Counted from the stretch's first letter, positions 54,397 to 63,423 are shown. The stretch: DNA of 64,000 nucleotides from Desulfobacteraceae bacterium (GCA_013003715.1 JABDIN010000108.1:62001-126000), one strand, 5' to 3'. Notes: generated from the sequence alone by a model not told the origin. A program made the numbers and translations.

Positions 54397-56730
54397 TCAG
54401 ATATCCATTACCTTACGAACGACGGCTTGTAATTCATCAAAACGATACGGCTTTTGGATGAAACCGGCCAACCCTTTTGCCGTAGAACGGCTCGAGGCAT
54501 TGTTTCTACTATATCCGCTGGAGAGAATTGTTCTCACATCGGGCCGGATTCGCCTCATTTCCCTGAAAGCTTCCTCTCCATTCAGATACGGCATCGTCAT
54601 ATCAAGAACTACCAAGTCAATTTTACCGGCTTCGCGGCGGAAAACGTCAACGCCTTCACGACCATCAGATGCCGTCAGAACTGTAAATCCCATTTTTTTC
54701 ATCATTATCCGTGCAAGCTTGCGTATGGATGCCTCATCATCGACGAGCAGAACAACCCCTTTCCCCTGCCATGCCGGAGTTTCAGCCTCCTCTGTTCCAT
54801 CAACCGCTGCAGGCTGGTCGGATACCGGGAAAAGTACCCTGAAGCTTGTTCCCTCCCCCATTTCACTTGTCAGATGGATGGTACCTTTGTGCCCGCGGAC
54901 AATACCAAGTACTGCGGCCAAGCCCAACCCATAACCAGATGTTTTAGTAGTGAAAAATGGGTCAAATATCTTATGTTGAACATCTGCGGATATGCCGCAT
55001 CCGGTATCGGTGACCTCCAGAAAGATGTATTGGCCAATGCTCAAATCATCATCAAAAGAGGTCTGGGATAAATATGATTTTCCACATTCCATAATTCCCG
55101 TACTGATGGTAATGATACCGGACTGGTCTCCAATGGAATCCGACGCATTAATGATTAAATTCATGATAATCTGATGAACTTGAGTGGCATCCGCCTCTAT
55201 TATCGGCAAATCGGCGGCGAAATCAGTTTTCAACACACATTTTTTTGAAATCGAGACTTTCAACAACCGGCTCATTTCCTGAACCAGAGCCGTAATATTT
55301 AATGGCTGCGTGACGAATCTGCCTTTTCCGGAATAGGCCAGCATTTGCTGTGTAAGCTCGGCTGCCCGCCGGGTTCCGCGAACGACTTCATTTATATATT
55401 CTCTGGCGACTGTGTCAGGATCCACCTCGGTGCCGGCCAGATCCGCATAGCCCAGGATACTCGTCAACAGGTTGTTGAAATCGTGCGCAATACCACCAGC
55501 CAAAATACCTAGGCTTTCCAACTTCTGTGCATGCAACATCTGGCGCTCAAGGGCCAACCTATCTGTTTCCAGCTGCTTTCGGCCGGTGAAATCCTGAGTG
55601 ACCCCCATTAACTTTTCGACGCTTCCAGCTCTGTTTTTGATGGGTATAAAGCATGAATCGAAATAACGAACGCCGGATCCGGTTTTCACCTTATACTCAA
55701 AAAATGAAGGTGTCCCGGCATATGCGGATTTCAGCAGGACTTTGACGTGCTCAACATCCTCATCTGCAACCACATTCAGGTAATGGACACCGCAAACGGC
55801 TTCCTCTTTTTCAGTACCCATCATAACAAGACCCGCCTTGTTCATCGATACCAGATATCCATTCATATCAATCTCATGAATACAAATCGGTGCATTCTCT
55901 ATCAACAACCGATATCGCTCTTCGCTCTGCTGCAAGGCAAGTTCAGCGTTTATACGTTCGCCGATATCCTGAATCTGAGAGATAAAGTAGAGCGGTTTAT
56001 CCTGCTCATCCCGGACAAGAGACATGATGGTCAGAACATAAAGGTCTTTCCCGAGCTTGTGCTTAAATTTCATTTCCATATGACTGGTTCGAATTTTACC
56101 GGAAAGCATTTGATTCAAATGGTCAATGTGAATATCATGTTCTTTGGGATCAGTAATATCCTGAAGTGTCTTACCCAAAAGCGCCTGTTCCGGATAACCC
56201 AATATTTTACAGATGGCCTGGTTTACTTTCAGCAAACGCCCGTCGAATGCCACAAGCGCCATACCTATAGGCGCATGGTCAAAGGCGACGGCAAACCGGT
56301 TGTCGCTTCCACCGGCTTCTGCCGCGGCAAATTTCCGGTCAACAATGTCGTAAACCACGGCGATGAATACCGGCCGGCTTCCATCGGTCCCCATGGTGAG
56401 CTGTACTTCCACAGTGTATGTTGAACGGTCCTTGCGCTGGTGGAGCGCTTTGTAAACGATTTTGTTTGGCCGCCCGGATCGAAGCGGTTCAATTAGATCA
56501 TGGAAGGACTCTGTGGTGAACTCCGGTTTGATCTCGAGGGGGGTCATCCCTATAAGCTCTTCCGCCGAATACCCTAAATTTCGGCACGCAAACCCATTGG
56601 CATGGATAAACTGCAGCGTTGCCGCATCAAAGATGTAAGCTTCATTGGGAATGTTCCGCACGGTATCTGACAGTTCGCCGATGGTGGCATTCGGTATCTC
56701 AACCCTTTTTATGGTGGCAACAGGTTTCAT
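54397..56730 (-). CDS. Multi-PAS hybrid sensor histidine kinase with receiver domain
   Basis: Cytoplasmic sensor of 777 residues without membrane segments. Three PAS domains in series: PNEAYIFDAATLQFIHANGF (~30-130), FAVAFDHAPIGMALVAFDGR (~145-260) and YRLLIENAPICIHEIDMNGY (~275-385). HisKA follows with phospho-acceptor H416 ([14 protein letters not shown]), HATPase_c (IMNLIINASDSIG, DTGCGISADVQ, GYGLGLAAVLG) and a receiver domain with D710 (VVLDMTMPYLNGEEA). It resembles the kinase at 33955 in its output half but has PAS instead of GAF input. A 408-base gene-free stretch lies upstream. Confidence 0.93.
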   Translation of the reverse strand: MKPVATIKRVEIPNATIGELSDTVRNIPNEAYIFDAATLQFIHANGFACRNLGYSAEELIGMTPLEIKPEFTTESFHDLIEPLRSGRPNKIVYKALHQRKDRSTYTVEVQLTMGTDGSRPVFIAVVYDIVDRKFAAAEAGGSDNRFAVAFDHAPIGMALVAFDGRLLKVNQAICKILGYPEQALLGKTLQDITDPKEHDIHIDHLNQMLSGKIRTSHMEMKFKHKLGKDLYVLTIMSLVRDEQDKPLYFISQIQDIGERINAELALQQSEERYRLLIENAPICIHEIDMNGYLVSMNKAGLVMMGTEKEEAVCGVHYLNVVADEDVEHVKVLLKSAYAGTPSFFEYKVKTGSGVRYFDSCFIPIKNRAGSVEKLMGVTQDFTGRKQLETDRLALERQMLHAQKLESLGILAGGIAHDFNNLLTSILGYADLAGTEVDPDTVAREYINEVVRGTRRAAELTQQMLAYSGKGRFVTQPLNITALVQEMSRLLKVSISKKCVLKTDFAADLPIIEADATQVHQIIMNLIINASDSIGDQSGIITISTGIMECGKSYLSQTSFDDDLSIGQYIFLEVTDTGCGISADVQHKIFDPFFTTKTSGYGLGLAAVLGIVRGHKGTIHLTSEMGEGTSFRVLFPVSDQPAAVDGTEEAETPAWQGKGVVLLVDDEASIRKLARIMMKKMGFTVLTASDGREGVDVFRREAGKIDLVVLDMTMPYLNGEEAFREMRRIRPDVRTILSSGYSRNNASSRSTAKGLAGFIQKPYRFDELQAVVRKVMDI

Positions 56731-57138
56731 GGATAGGCCTCATAAGCTATGGATTGTCAGGCGGCTGTAATCCCTATAGAAATTGAGATCCAGGGGGAGG
56801 ACTTAGAAACACCTTCTTAATCTTCAGCAATTTTCCGGCTGGTTTTCAATCAGCCAAATTGCGGGGGCAGTTGGAATTTCTATAGAAAAATAACATAATA
56901 CTGATATTGGAATAAACAACCTGGAAGAATGGAAGCGGTATCATGTGTAAAAAAACGGGCGAATGAAACAGGGCCACTTCCTTTAATACCTTGCAGCATA
57001 TGTATCGGGTCATGGCAGCGGTGGACGGACACCCCTGTGCCCGGTCAATTGCCCCTGCGTGGCCCCTATTACCAAAGGTGTATCAGTTCAAAACCAGTTG
57101 ATCGACCATCTGAGTCCAATGCTCTATTGAAGCCTGGA
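56731..57138. other. Gene-free stretch with an 11-bp terminal inverted repeat
   Basis: Between two minus-strand genes. CTATAGAAATT (56774-56784) and AATTTCTATAG (56875-56885) are perfect inverted repeats delimiting 112 bases, with a small hairpin GGCTG/CAGCC inside. A 73-codon frame at 56929-57150 on the + strand lacks a convincing ribosome site and is not called. The stretch probably contains the promoter of the hybrid kinase, but no clear -35/-10 pair was found. Confidence 0.5.
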
Positions 57139-57834
57139 TTAAGCCGATGATTTTCTCTTTTGAATATCCAAATCCCATAATTTCTTTTGAATCATGTAGG
57201 TATTCACCACCAGGCCCGCCAGGCAGCACAGCACCACCGCCGGTAACAGGATATGAAAGTTCACGGTGCCGAAAATGATGATGTATGTGTTGATAAGAAT
57301 GAACACCACCCTGGTTTCCGTGGGGCCGACCCCGAAATGATAGATTTCGAATTCATTGGTGGCACCAAACGAAAGGAATGAATTGACCATGAAGCCCCCC
57401 AGGATCACCAACAGGGCGAAATACCAGATTTCCTGGCCGTCAGGGGAAATCATGTATCCCACAAACACCAGGGAACTCAGGAACAGATAGTCGAGGAAAT
57501 GATCCATGTAAAATCCCCACTTGACCAGGCCGGTGTTCCGCTGCCGCCCCAATTCCCCGTCGAACAGATCCGTCAGGTATTGCAAAACGATCATCAGGGA
57601 CACCAGCCAGAGGACAGACAGATGTTGTCCGGCCCAAAAGCCCAGAAACACATTGACGATGGACCATACGAGCGTCATCAGGGTCAGGTGCCAGGTCTCG
57701 ATACCCGCCGGTATTTTCGGCACCGCCCAATTTTTCAATCTGTTTTCCGGTCCGCTGAGCAGGGATGTTCCGATCTTTTTATCCCCGCCGAAAGAAGCGC
57801 TCCCCTTCATACCCAAGCCCCCGTCAGCACGCAT
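57139..57834 (-). CDS. CDP-alcohol phosphatidyltransferase-like membrane protein
   Basis: A 231-residue membrane protein with the CDP-alcohol phosphotransferase motif: D89-x2-D92-G93-x2-G96-R97-x9-G107-x3-D111-x3-D115. In the canonical motif position 96 is alanine; here it is glycine. All four metal-binding aspartates are present, so activity is possible. At least five membrane helices are seen (for example LTLMTLVWSIVNVFLGFW and FHILLPAVVLCCLAGLVV). The lipid head group is unknown. ATG 57834 begins three bases after the stop of the AhpD-like gene, with which it forms a pair; ATG 57810 is an alternative. Confidence 0.82.
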   Translation of the reverse strand: MRADGGLGMKGSASFGGDKKIGTSLLSGPENRLKNWAVPKIPAGIETWHLTLMTLVWSIVNVFLGFWAGQHLSVLWLVSLMIVLQYLTDLFDGELGRQRNTGLVKWGFYMDHFLDYLFLSSLVFVGYMISPDGQEIWYFALLVILGGFMVNSFLSFGATNEFEIYHFGVGPTETRVVFILINTYIIIFGTVNFHILLPAVVLCCLAGLVVNTYMIQKKLWDLDIQKRKSSA

Positions 57835-57837
57835 TCA

Positions 57838-58233
57838 CTATCGATGATATACCTCATCCACCGGCACTTTCATGCCATTGGCAATGCCGTTTGTCTGGTG
57901 AGCCATGGCCACCACGGCCAGCAATTCCTCATATTGCCCGGCGCTCATGCCCTTGGCGAACGCTGCTGCTGTATGTGAGTGAATGCAATAATCGCAGGTG
58001 TTGGCGATGGAGACCGCGATATAAATCATCTCCTTTGTCAAGGTGTCGATCTCCCCGGATCCCATGACCTCTTTAAGCCCCGCCCATACCCGCTTCAATG
58101 TTTTGGGATGGTTGGCCAGCGCCTTCCAAAAATTATTAATATACTCCGTGTTTCGCAACTCACGGATATCGTCGTATACGGCCCGGACTTCCTGGCTTGC
58201 GTCTTCATATTCGATTAAATTGACTGTTGCCAT
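57838..58233 (-). CDS. Carboxymuconolactone decarboxylase / AhpD-like protein
   Basis: A 131-residue protein of the carboxymuconolactone decarboxylase family, AhpD type. ATG 58233 follows GAAAGGATCGAT. The peroxidase-like signature is complete: E68, C80, C83 and H87 in TLTKEMIYIAVSIANTCDYC followed by IHSH. The E-x11-C-x2-C-x3-H spacing equals that of mycobacterial AhpD, so a thiol-dependent peroxidase/disulfide activity is plausible. It is first in a two-gene unit with the CDP-alcohol phosphotransferase-like gene. Confidence 0.9.
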   Translation of the reverse strand: MATVNLIEYEDASQEVRAVYDDIRELRNTEYINNFWKALANHPKTLKRVWAGLKEVMGSGEIDTLTKEMIYIAVSIANTCDYCIHSHTAAAFAKGMSAGQYEELLAVVAMAHQTNGIANGMKVPVDEVYHR

Positions 58234-58418
58234 GATCGATCCTTTCTGGTTAGGAATTTTTCTGTGCGGCTGCCGGTACCCGAAACAGCATGTTGCGGTA
58301 GCGGTGCCATTCCGACAAATATGCCACCACAAGGGTGACAAGTAAATGATTAATACTGCGGAACGGCCGCATTTTGCGGCAGCCCAAATCCGGGAAAATC
58401 TTTATATAGAGTCTATTG

Positions 58419-58448
58419 TTGACAGAAGCCGACTGTTCTTTTTAAAAT
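58419..58448 (+). promoter_or_regulatory. Promoter of the 595-residue exported protein
   Basis: A perfect -35 TTGACA (58419-58424) and -10 TAAAAT (58443-58448, 5 of 6) separated by 18 bases. The predicted start is near 58455, leaving a leader of about 70 bases with the ribosome site AAGGAG before ATG 58524. Confidence 0.6.
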
Positions 58449-58523
58449 TCCCTTAATGCTGTTTTACCCATACGATTCAACGTGCCTTCAGATTAACACT
58501 GTTGTGGAAAAGGAGTTTTTCAG

Positions 58524-60311
58524 ATGACGCCACCACTTTCGCGATTGCTCATCATTGTCGTTTGCCTGTTCACGGTCCTGTGTTTTCACGTTTCATCGGT
58601 AATGTCCATCGAAGTCAAACAACAGCTCGAAGCCCGATTCAGCTACAAGGTCAAATGGGATTTTCAGGAAGGGGATATGAAATTCCAGGGCAGTCTGTCG
58701 GTTCATGCCAAGGGTATTCTGAAGATCAATGCGCAATTCGCTTCATCGTCCCATGATCTGCCGGCGGCGGTCATGCTGCCCTATGCCATCGATGCCATGG
58801 GGGGCCACTATACCTACGAGGAACACGTCTATAACCAAAACCCGCCGAAGGACTGTCCGTCGCTGACCGAAGAATATTCGGGTGGCGGTCCGCTCACCAT
58901 TGAAAAGATGCCGGGACCCGGCAACCTCATCGTCAACAATCTCGGAGCGATGATGAAAGCCTCGGGTGTCTCCGGACCGGCCGCCGCTGCCATGTCCAAA
59001 AATATGTTCGACCACTATCTGCTTGCGTTTCCCGGTGTAAAACAAAAAGTCACCGGCCGCAAACTCTACCTTTGTAAATATATTCCGGCTGAAAAAACCA
59101 TTGCCGTGTCCAATATAGGCATCCGCTACCTGGTGCCGGAAGATGGCAAGATCGACGGCAAGGCGTCCTGGACAACCAAAACCAACACCACCCCCGATTT
59201 CCAGGTGCGCGTGTCCAATCTGCCGCAACACTTTGAAAAAAAGGCCTACCAGCCGGAAAACAAACCCGGTGGGGTCAGCTACCAACTGAGCTGGACGGTC
59301 AAGGAGCCGGTTTTTATTGCCATCCAGAGAAAGGTGAAGGGGAAATGGCAGGACCTGGAGACCGCCGGCGATCTGACAGAGGTTGTCGCCGGTGAGCGAA
59401 TGTTCCTGAAAGGCATAGCGTCGCCTGAATCCAAAACCATGTCCAGCAGTGACTGGACGATTGACGGGAACAACGGGGAAAATTACATCAAGGAATTCAA
59501 GGCCACCGACAACCACGGCGAACCCCTTCCAATGCAGCCGGATGATCTTGATGATCAGGAAGTCTCCTTTGTCTGGTACAAGGGTGATTCGGGAAAGGTC
59601 AAACTACAGGCGACTATTGATGGCGAAAAGTATGACAAAGAGGTTGAATTCACCATATCAAGGCCTGAGTATACGGTCACCTGGGAAAATTCTCCGGATT
59701 CACATTTCGGAGAATGTGTGGGTGGCGTAAAAGCGCTTCAAGACAAATGGCCCCGGGAAAACCGAAATTCTCGTCATGGCTACGAAGGCGACCTGGCAGA
59801 CGGGAAACGTGTTTTCGGTCTGGAGTATAACGGCATCTTGTTTCAATGTGCCACCGATTCGGACATACCGGGTAAGACCCGGTGGGTTCAGCTGGTCACT
59901 GAAACGCAGAAATTCAATTCGTTTAGGGCGTATGGCACCCCCACAACGAACCGGGGGCTCGATAACCGGTATCCCACGGCATACAATGACAGTTTTTACG
60001 ATGCCCCGGCCATCCCGACAAGCATTATCAAAGACAATACAAACGGATCCTGGGAGGTGAGCCTCAAATTCGACCTCTATCTGATATTCAGACCGGATGG
60101 GCGGACAAGGTCGGAAACCGAACAAAACGAATGGATACCGGTTAAGCTGATCAAGTGGTCCTGGGCAGGTAAAGCCGCACGGAATACGCTGGAGGACGAC
60201 TGGTACGAAGTACATTCATATGAGCCGGTGGACGCCCTGGGAAGGGAACCCACCCAGGAATCGATTTCAGAGTACCCGACGTGGGACGACAACACCTTGA
60301 CTTTCGAGTAA
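58524..60311 (+). CDS. Exported protein of unknown function
   Basis: I do not recognise this 595-residue protein. It starts at ATG 58524 after GGAAAAGGAG and has a signal peptide (LLIIVVCLFTVLCFHVSSVM). The N-terminal third (KQQLEARFSYKVKWDFQEGD) is beta-rich. The middle (~300-390) reads like one or two Ig-like or polycystic-kidney-disease-like folds (DWTIDGNNGENYIKEF, VKLQATIDGEKYDKEVEF). The C-terminal part includes FGECVGGVKALQDKWPRENR and FDLYLIFRPDGRTRSE. A surface or periplasmic role is inferred. It has its own promoter and a strong hairpin after the stop, so it is a single-gene unit. Confidence 0.85.
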   Translation: MTPPLSRLLIIVVCLFTVLCFHVSSVMSIEVKQQLEARFSYKVKWDFQEGDMKFQGSLSVHAKGILKINAQFASSSHDLPAAVMLPYAIDAMGGHYTYEEHVYNQNPPKDCPSLTEEYSGGGPLTIEKMPGPGNLIVNNLGAMMKASGVSGPAAAAMSKNMFDHYLLAFPGVKQKVTGRKLYLCKYIPAEKTIAVSNIGIRYLVPEDGKIDGKASWTTKTNTTPDFQVRVSNLPQHFEKKAYQPENKPGGVSYQLSWTVKEPVFIAIQRKVKGKWQDLETAGDLTEVVAGERMFLKGIASPESKTMSSSDWTIDGNNGENYIKEFKATDNHGEPLPMQPDDLDDQEVSFVWYKGDSGKVKLQATIDGEKYDKEVEFTISRPEYTVTWENSPDSHFGECVGGVKALQDKWPRENRNSRHGYEGDLADGKRVFGLEYNGILFQCATDSDIPGKTRWVQLVTETQKFNSFRAYGTPTTNRGLDNRYPTAYNDSFYDAPAIPTSIIKDNTNGSWEVSLKFDLYLIFRPDGRTRSETEQNEWIPVKLIKWSWAGKAARNTLEDDWYEVHSYEPVDALGREPTQESISEYPTWDDNTLTFE

Positions 60312-60318
60312 TAACGGT

Positions 60319-60348
60319 GGCCGCCGGCACCGTACGGAAGCGGCGGCC
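60319..60348. terminator. Strong hairpin after the exported-protein gene
   Basis: GGCCGCCG (60319-60326) and CGGCGGCC (60341-60348) form an eight-pair GC stem; its 14-base loop contains the palindrome CCGTACGG. It begins eight bases after the stop codon. No T-run follows. Confidence 0.5.
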
Positions 60349-60399
60349 GGATCACGCGAAACCGGCGCGCAAGGATTCCTAAAATATGGAGAATGGGTG

Positions 60400-60454
60400 T
60401 TGACACCCTGTACGGGAAATGGTAATCGCTTTGTAAGTTTATTGGACTTACTAA
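60400..60454 (+). promoter_or_regulatory. -35 box and possible ROK operator
   Basis: TTGACA (60400-60405) is a perfect -35; a convincing -10 at 17 bases is lacking (TAATCG). Just downstream is the inverted repeat GTAAGT (60433-60438) with ACTTAC (60446-60451), spaced by seven bases and ending 24 bases before the ROK gene start. ROK repressors commonly bind such AT-containing palindromes and regulate themselves; that role here is inference. Confidence 0.45.
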
Positions 60455-60474
60455 TACAAGGACCCGGATCCCCC

Positions 60475-61662
60475 ATGAAAAAAGCGACCCGGCAACACAC
60501 CAAGGCCCACAACAGCCGGTTGATCTTAAAGCTCCTCTATAAACACGAAGATATCAGCCGCGCCGAAATATCCCGGCTCACCGGTCTCACGCGTACGACG
60601 GTTTCCGACGCGGTGGCAGGGCTGATGGATAAGGGTATCGTGGCCGAGGTCGGTGTCGGGCCTTCCCTGGGGGGGAAACCGCCGATCCTGTTGGGCATCC
60701 AGGAAAATTCACGGGATTTGATCGGGGTTGATCTCGCCAACAGTGAATTCAGGGGGTCCATCATCAATCTCCGGGGCAAGATCAAACACCAGATGGTCCT
60801 GCCCATATATGATGGAAACGGCGATGCCGCCCTGTCCCTGGTGTACCGCCTGATCGACGAATTGTTGGCAAAGGCTGAAAATCCGGTTCTCGGCATCGGA
60901 ATCGGGGTGCCGGGTCTCATGGATCCCCATAGACGCGGCGTCCGCAAGGCGGTTAATCTGGATTGGCATGATGTCATGCTCGGCGACCTGCTCGAGAAGC
61001 GCTATTCCCTGCCGGTTCACATTGCCAACGATTGCCAGGCCGCCGCGCTTGCCGAATGTCTGTTCGGCGAGGCCCAGGACGTCGCCAACATGGTGGTGCT
61101 GAAGGTGGGCCGGGGTACCGGCGCCGGTATCATTCTGAACAATCAGCTCTACTTCGGGGACGGGTTCGGGGCCGGCGAGATCGGCCATGTGGTGGTGGCG
61201 GAAAACGGGGAGCGTTGCCTTTGCGGGCATTACGGCTGCCTGGAAACCGTCACCAGCATGCGATCCATCATCAGGCGCGCCCGGGGGCAATTCAATGACA
61301 ACGGATCATCGGTTCTGCGTCAGATGGCCGCTTCACCCGCGGACATCAACTCGGAGATCGTGATAAAGGCCTTTCAAAACGGAGATGCCGGGTTAAAAGC
61401 CGTGGTGCAGGAGGCGGGCCGATATCTGGGTATTGCCGTGGCCAATCTCGTATGCGCCCTGAACATAAGGCGCATTGTGGTGGCAGGCAGTGTTTCCAGG
61501 TTCGGCGAAGCGCTGCTTGAACCCATCAGAGCGGAGGTGGCCGAACGCAGCCTCGCGTCCCTGGCTGGAGACACCCGGATCAAGCTGACCACGCTGGAAC
61601 CGGATATCGTGACCCTCGGTGCCGGGGCGCTGCTGCTCTCCCATGAGTTGGGGCTACCCTGA
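60475..61662 (+). CDS. ROK family transcriptional regulator
   Basis: A 395-residue ROK repressor. The N-terminal winged helix-turn-helix (residues ~5-75) reads RLILKLLYKHEDISRAEISR and LTRTTVSDAVAGLMDKG. The ROK domain carries the nucleotide/sugar loop LIGVDLANSEFRGSII, VLGIGIGVPGLMDP and NDCQAAALAECLFGEA. The zinc and sugar motif is EIGHVVV followed by CLCGHYGCLE. ATG 60475 is preferred over upstream codons because the helix-turn-helix begins there. Such proteins (NagC, XylR, Mlc types) sense sugars or amino sugars. The downstream RapZ-GlmS-like gene suggests an amino-sugar ligand. Confidence 0.92.
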   Translation: MKKATRQHTKAHNSRLILKLLYKHEDISRAEISRLTGLTRTTVSDAVAGLMDKGIVAEVGVGPSLGGKPPILLGIQENSRDLIGVDLANSEFRGSIINLRGKIKHQMVLPIYDGNGDAALSLVYRLIDELLAKAENPVLGIGIGVPGLMDPHRRGVRKAVNLDWHDVMLGDLLEKRYSLPVHIANDCQAAALAECLFGEAQDVANMVVLKVGRGTGAGIILNNQLYFGDGFGAGEIGHVVVAENGERCLCGHYGCLETVTSMRSIIRRARGQFNDNGSSVLRQMAASPADINSEIVIKAFQNGDAGLKAVVQEAGRYLGIAVANLVCALNIRRIVVAGSVSRFGEALLEPIRAEVAERSLASLAGDTRIKLTTLEPDIVTLGAGALLLSHELGLP

Positions 61663-61719
61663 AGTGATGGATTCACTTCGCTCAACCATATTTGTAGTAG
61701 AAGAACTCCTGAGTAAAAC

Positions 61720-63357
61720 ATGAAATTACCGCAATCGATTACATTGGTCGGGCCCAGCGGGTCAGGTATCACCACGGTCTCCAAGGAACTGGAGAGTATG
61801 GGATACGAGATCATTCAGCCCACACTGCCGGATACACCGGCGCGGGATAAGGCCCGGAAGGCGCCCCATGTGTATATCGCCAAAATCTGGGATGCCCTGG
61901 ACCAGGGGGTGGCCCTGAAAGATCTTGGTGCTTACGCCCAGACCCTCTGCGACAACATCCGGAAATGCCGGGGCAATATTATTATCTTTCTTCACGCCGA
62001 CATCCCGGTGCTGACCCGGCGGCAGGAGGAAAACCGGCTGAAGACCCGTCTATCCCAGGAATACAATTTGCCGCACCAGCAGGCGCTTCTCATCGAACAG
62101 GAAGTCCTTAAACCATTTGCCGACGTCGCACAGATCAAATTGGACACCACCCGGATGAGTCCTATTCTCGCCCGGCGGACCGTGAACCTTCTGTTGAGCC
62201 TTCAGATCCCCTTTGAAACCAACAGCTATGAAAAACTGGTGGACCACGTGGTCTCTGACTTCTATCATTTCTTCGAGGGCACACCCATCGTCCGGGAAAT
62301 GTTGTCCCAGCAGCAGGCCGCCAGGCAATTCAACAATGACCGCGACACCTACCCTTCACTGTTCGATGAAAAGGTTGTGGAGCAGTCCAACCACCGGGTA
62401 TTTCTGGTGGGGGAGGGTTCTTCACTGATTGCCCTGAACAGCGCGGCCTGGTTGCTGCACAAGGGGTACGGACAACTCATCTGTTTTTATCGTATCCCGG
62501 CAGCCGATCTGAGATTTACCACCATTGAAAATGCCATGGTGATCGTCTGTTCCAATTCCGGGGATACGGCGGAAATCAAACAGAATATCGACGAGGGTGT
62601 TCTGGACAGGGCTGCCCTGGTGGCCGGCATCACCAACCATGAGAAATCCGCCTTGGGCAGGTATTGTTCGGCAAAGGGCGTACTCTTGCCGTTGAATGTG
62701 CCGGAAGAAGCGTCCATTGCCTCAACCGTCGGTTTTTTCAAGTCCTTGCTCACCGCCGCGGCGGTACTGGCCACTGTCGGTGACATGCTCACCGGCATGA
62801 CCGTTTATCAGTGTGTGTTCGATGACGTCAGCCGTCTGCCGTCCCAGTTAAAGGATCTGTTCGCCCAGCAACGCATGAATTCCATGGCGGCGGCGGCAAA
62901 AGAACTGCACCGCGGTCTGGTGAAAACCAACCATGGTTACCTTACGGCGGCCGGATTTTTTTCGGATTGCCTGCTGGCGGAAGCGTCCCTGAAGGCGAAA
63001 GAACTGGCGCGGATTCACCTGGAACCCATATTTCACTCCTTGTTCCACGGCCCCCTGAACCCGGATGTCAGCACGGCTTTGTACCTGCAGGACCCGCTGG
63101 TCAGCAGAAACGCCATGGTAAAACATGTGGAAAAACTGCGGCTCTATATTCCCCATGTGGTTACGCTGGGGGCGCATGACCTGGGCGTTCCCAATATTCC
63201 CCTGGCCGCCGGTAACCCCGTTAACAGCCTTCTCCTGGCCCTGGTGAGCCTGCAGCTGGTCTTTTTGCTGGTGGGGATCGAGCGCGGATACAGCCTCGAT
63301 GAGATTCAATTTCCCATCCGGTTGAGCAAGGTGGTGGTGGAAAGCCCGCTGGGTTGA
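61720..63357 (+). CDS. RapZ-like P-loop domain fused to GlmS-like SIS isomerase domain
   Basis: A 545-residue fusion I have not seen described. Residues 1-~165 resemble the N-terminal domain of RapZ: GPSGSGIT (11-18) then LESMGYEII, FLHADIPVLTRRQEENR and KLDTTRMSPILARRTV. The Walker A lysine is isoleucine (I17), so ATP hydrolysis is doubtful. Residues ~225-545 are a two-lobed sugar isomerase domain like GlmS: VFLVGEGSSL, CSNSGDT, EASLKAKELARIHLEPI with K425 and E428, HGPL with H443, and a C-terminal RLSKVVVE with K537. These align with the catalytic Lys, Glu, His and Lys of E. coli GlmS as I recall it. No glutaminase domain is present. It sits 57 bases after the ROK gene. Confidence 0.85.
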   Translation: MKLPQSITLVGPSGSGITTVSKELESMGYEIIQPTLPDTPARDKARKAPHVYIAKIWDALDQGVALKDLGAYAQTLCDNIRKCRGNIIIFLHADIPVLTRRQEENRLKTRLSQEYNLPHQQALLIEQEVLKPFADVAQIKLDTTRMSPILARRTVNLLLSLQIPFETNSYEKLVDHVVSDFYHFFEGTPIVREMLSQQQAARQFNNDRDTYPSLFDEKVVEQSNHRVFLVGEGSSLIALNSAAWLLHKGYGQLICFYRIPAADLRFTTIENAMVIVCSNSGDTAEIKQNIDEGVLDRAALVAGITNHEKSALGRYCSAKGVLLPLNVPEEASIASTVGFFKSLLTAAAVLATVGDMLTGMTVYQCVFDDVSRLPSQLKDLFAQQRMNSMAAAAKELHRGLVKTNHGYLTAAGFFSDCLLAEASLKAKELARIHLEPIFHSLFHGPLNPDVSTALYLQDPLVSRNAMVKHVEKLRLYIPHVVTLGAHDLGVPNIPLAAGNPVNSLLLALVSLQLVFLLVGIERGYSLDEIQFPIRLSKVVVESPLG

Positions 63358-63423
63358 GAAGAACTGTTCGTAACGCTTGATACTCAAGCACTTAGAAAAA
63401 AAACCAACTACTTAGGATAACGC

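Noticed and set aside
56929-57150. A 73-codon frame on the + strand in the gene-free stretch
   Set aside because: No ribosome site at proper spacing, no domain, and it overlaps the end of the membrane protein gene on the other strand.
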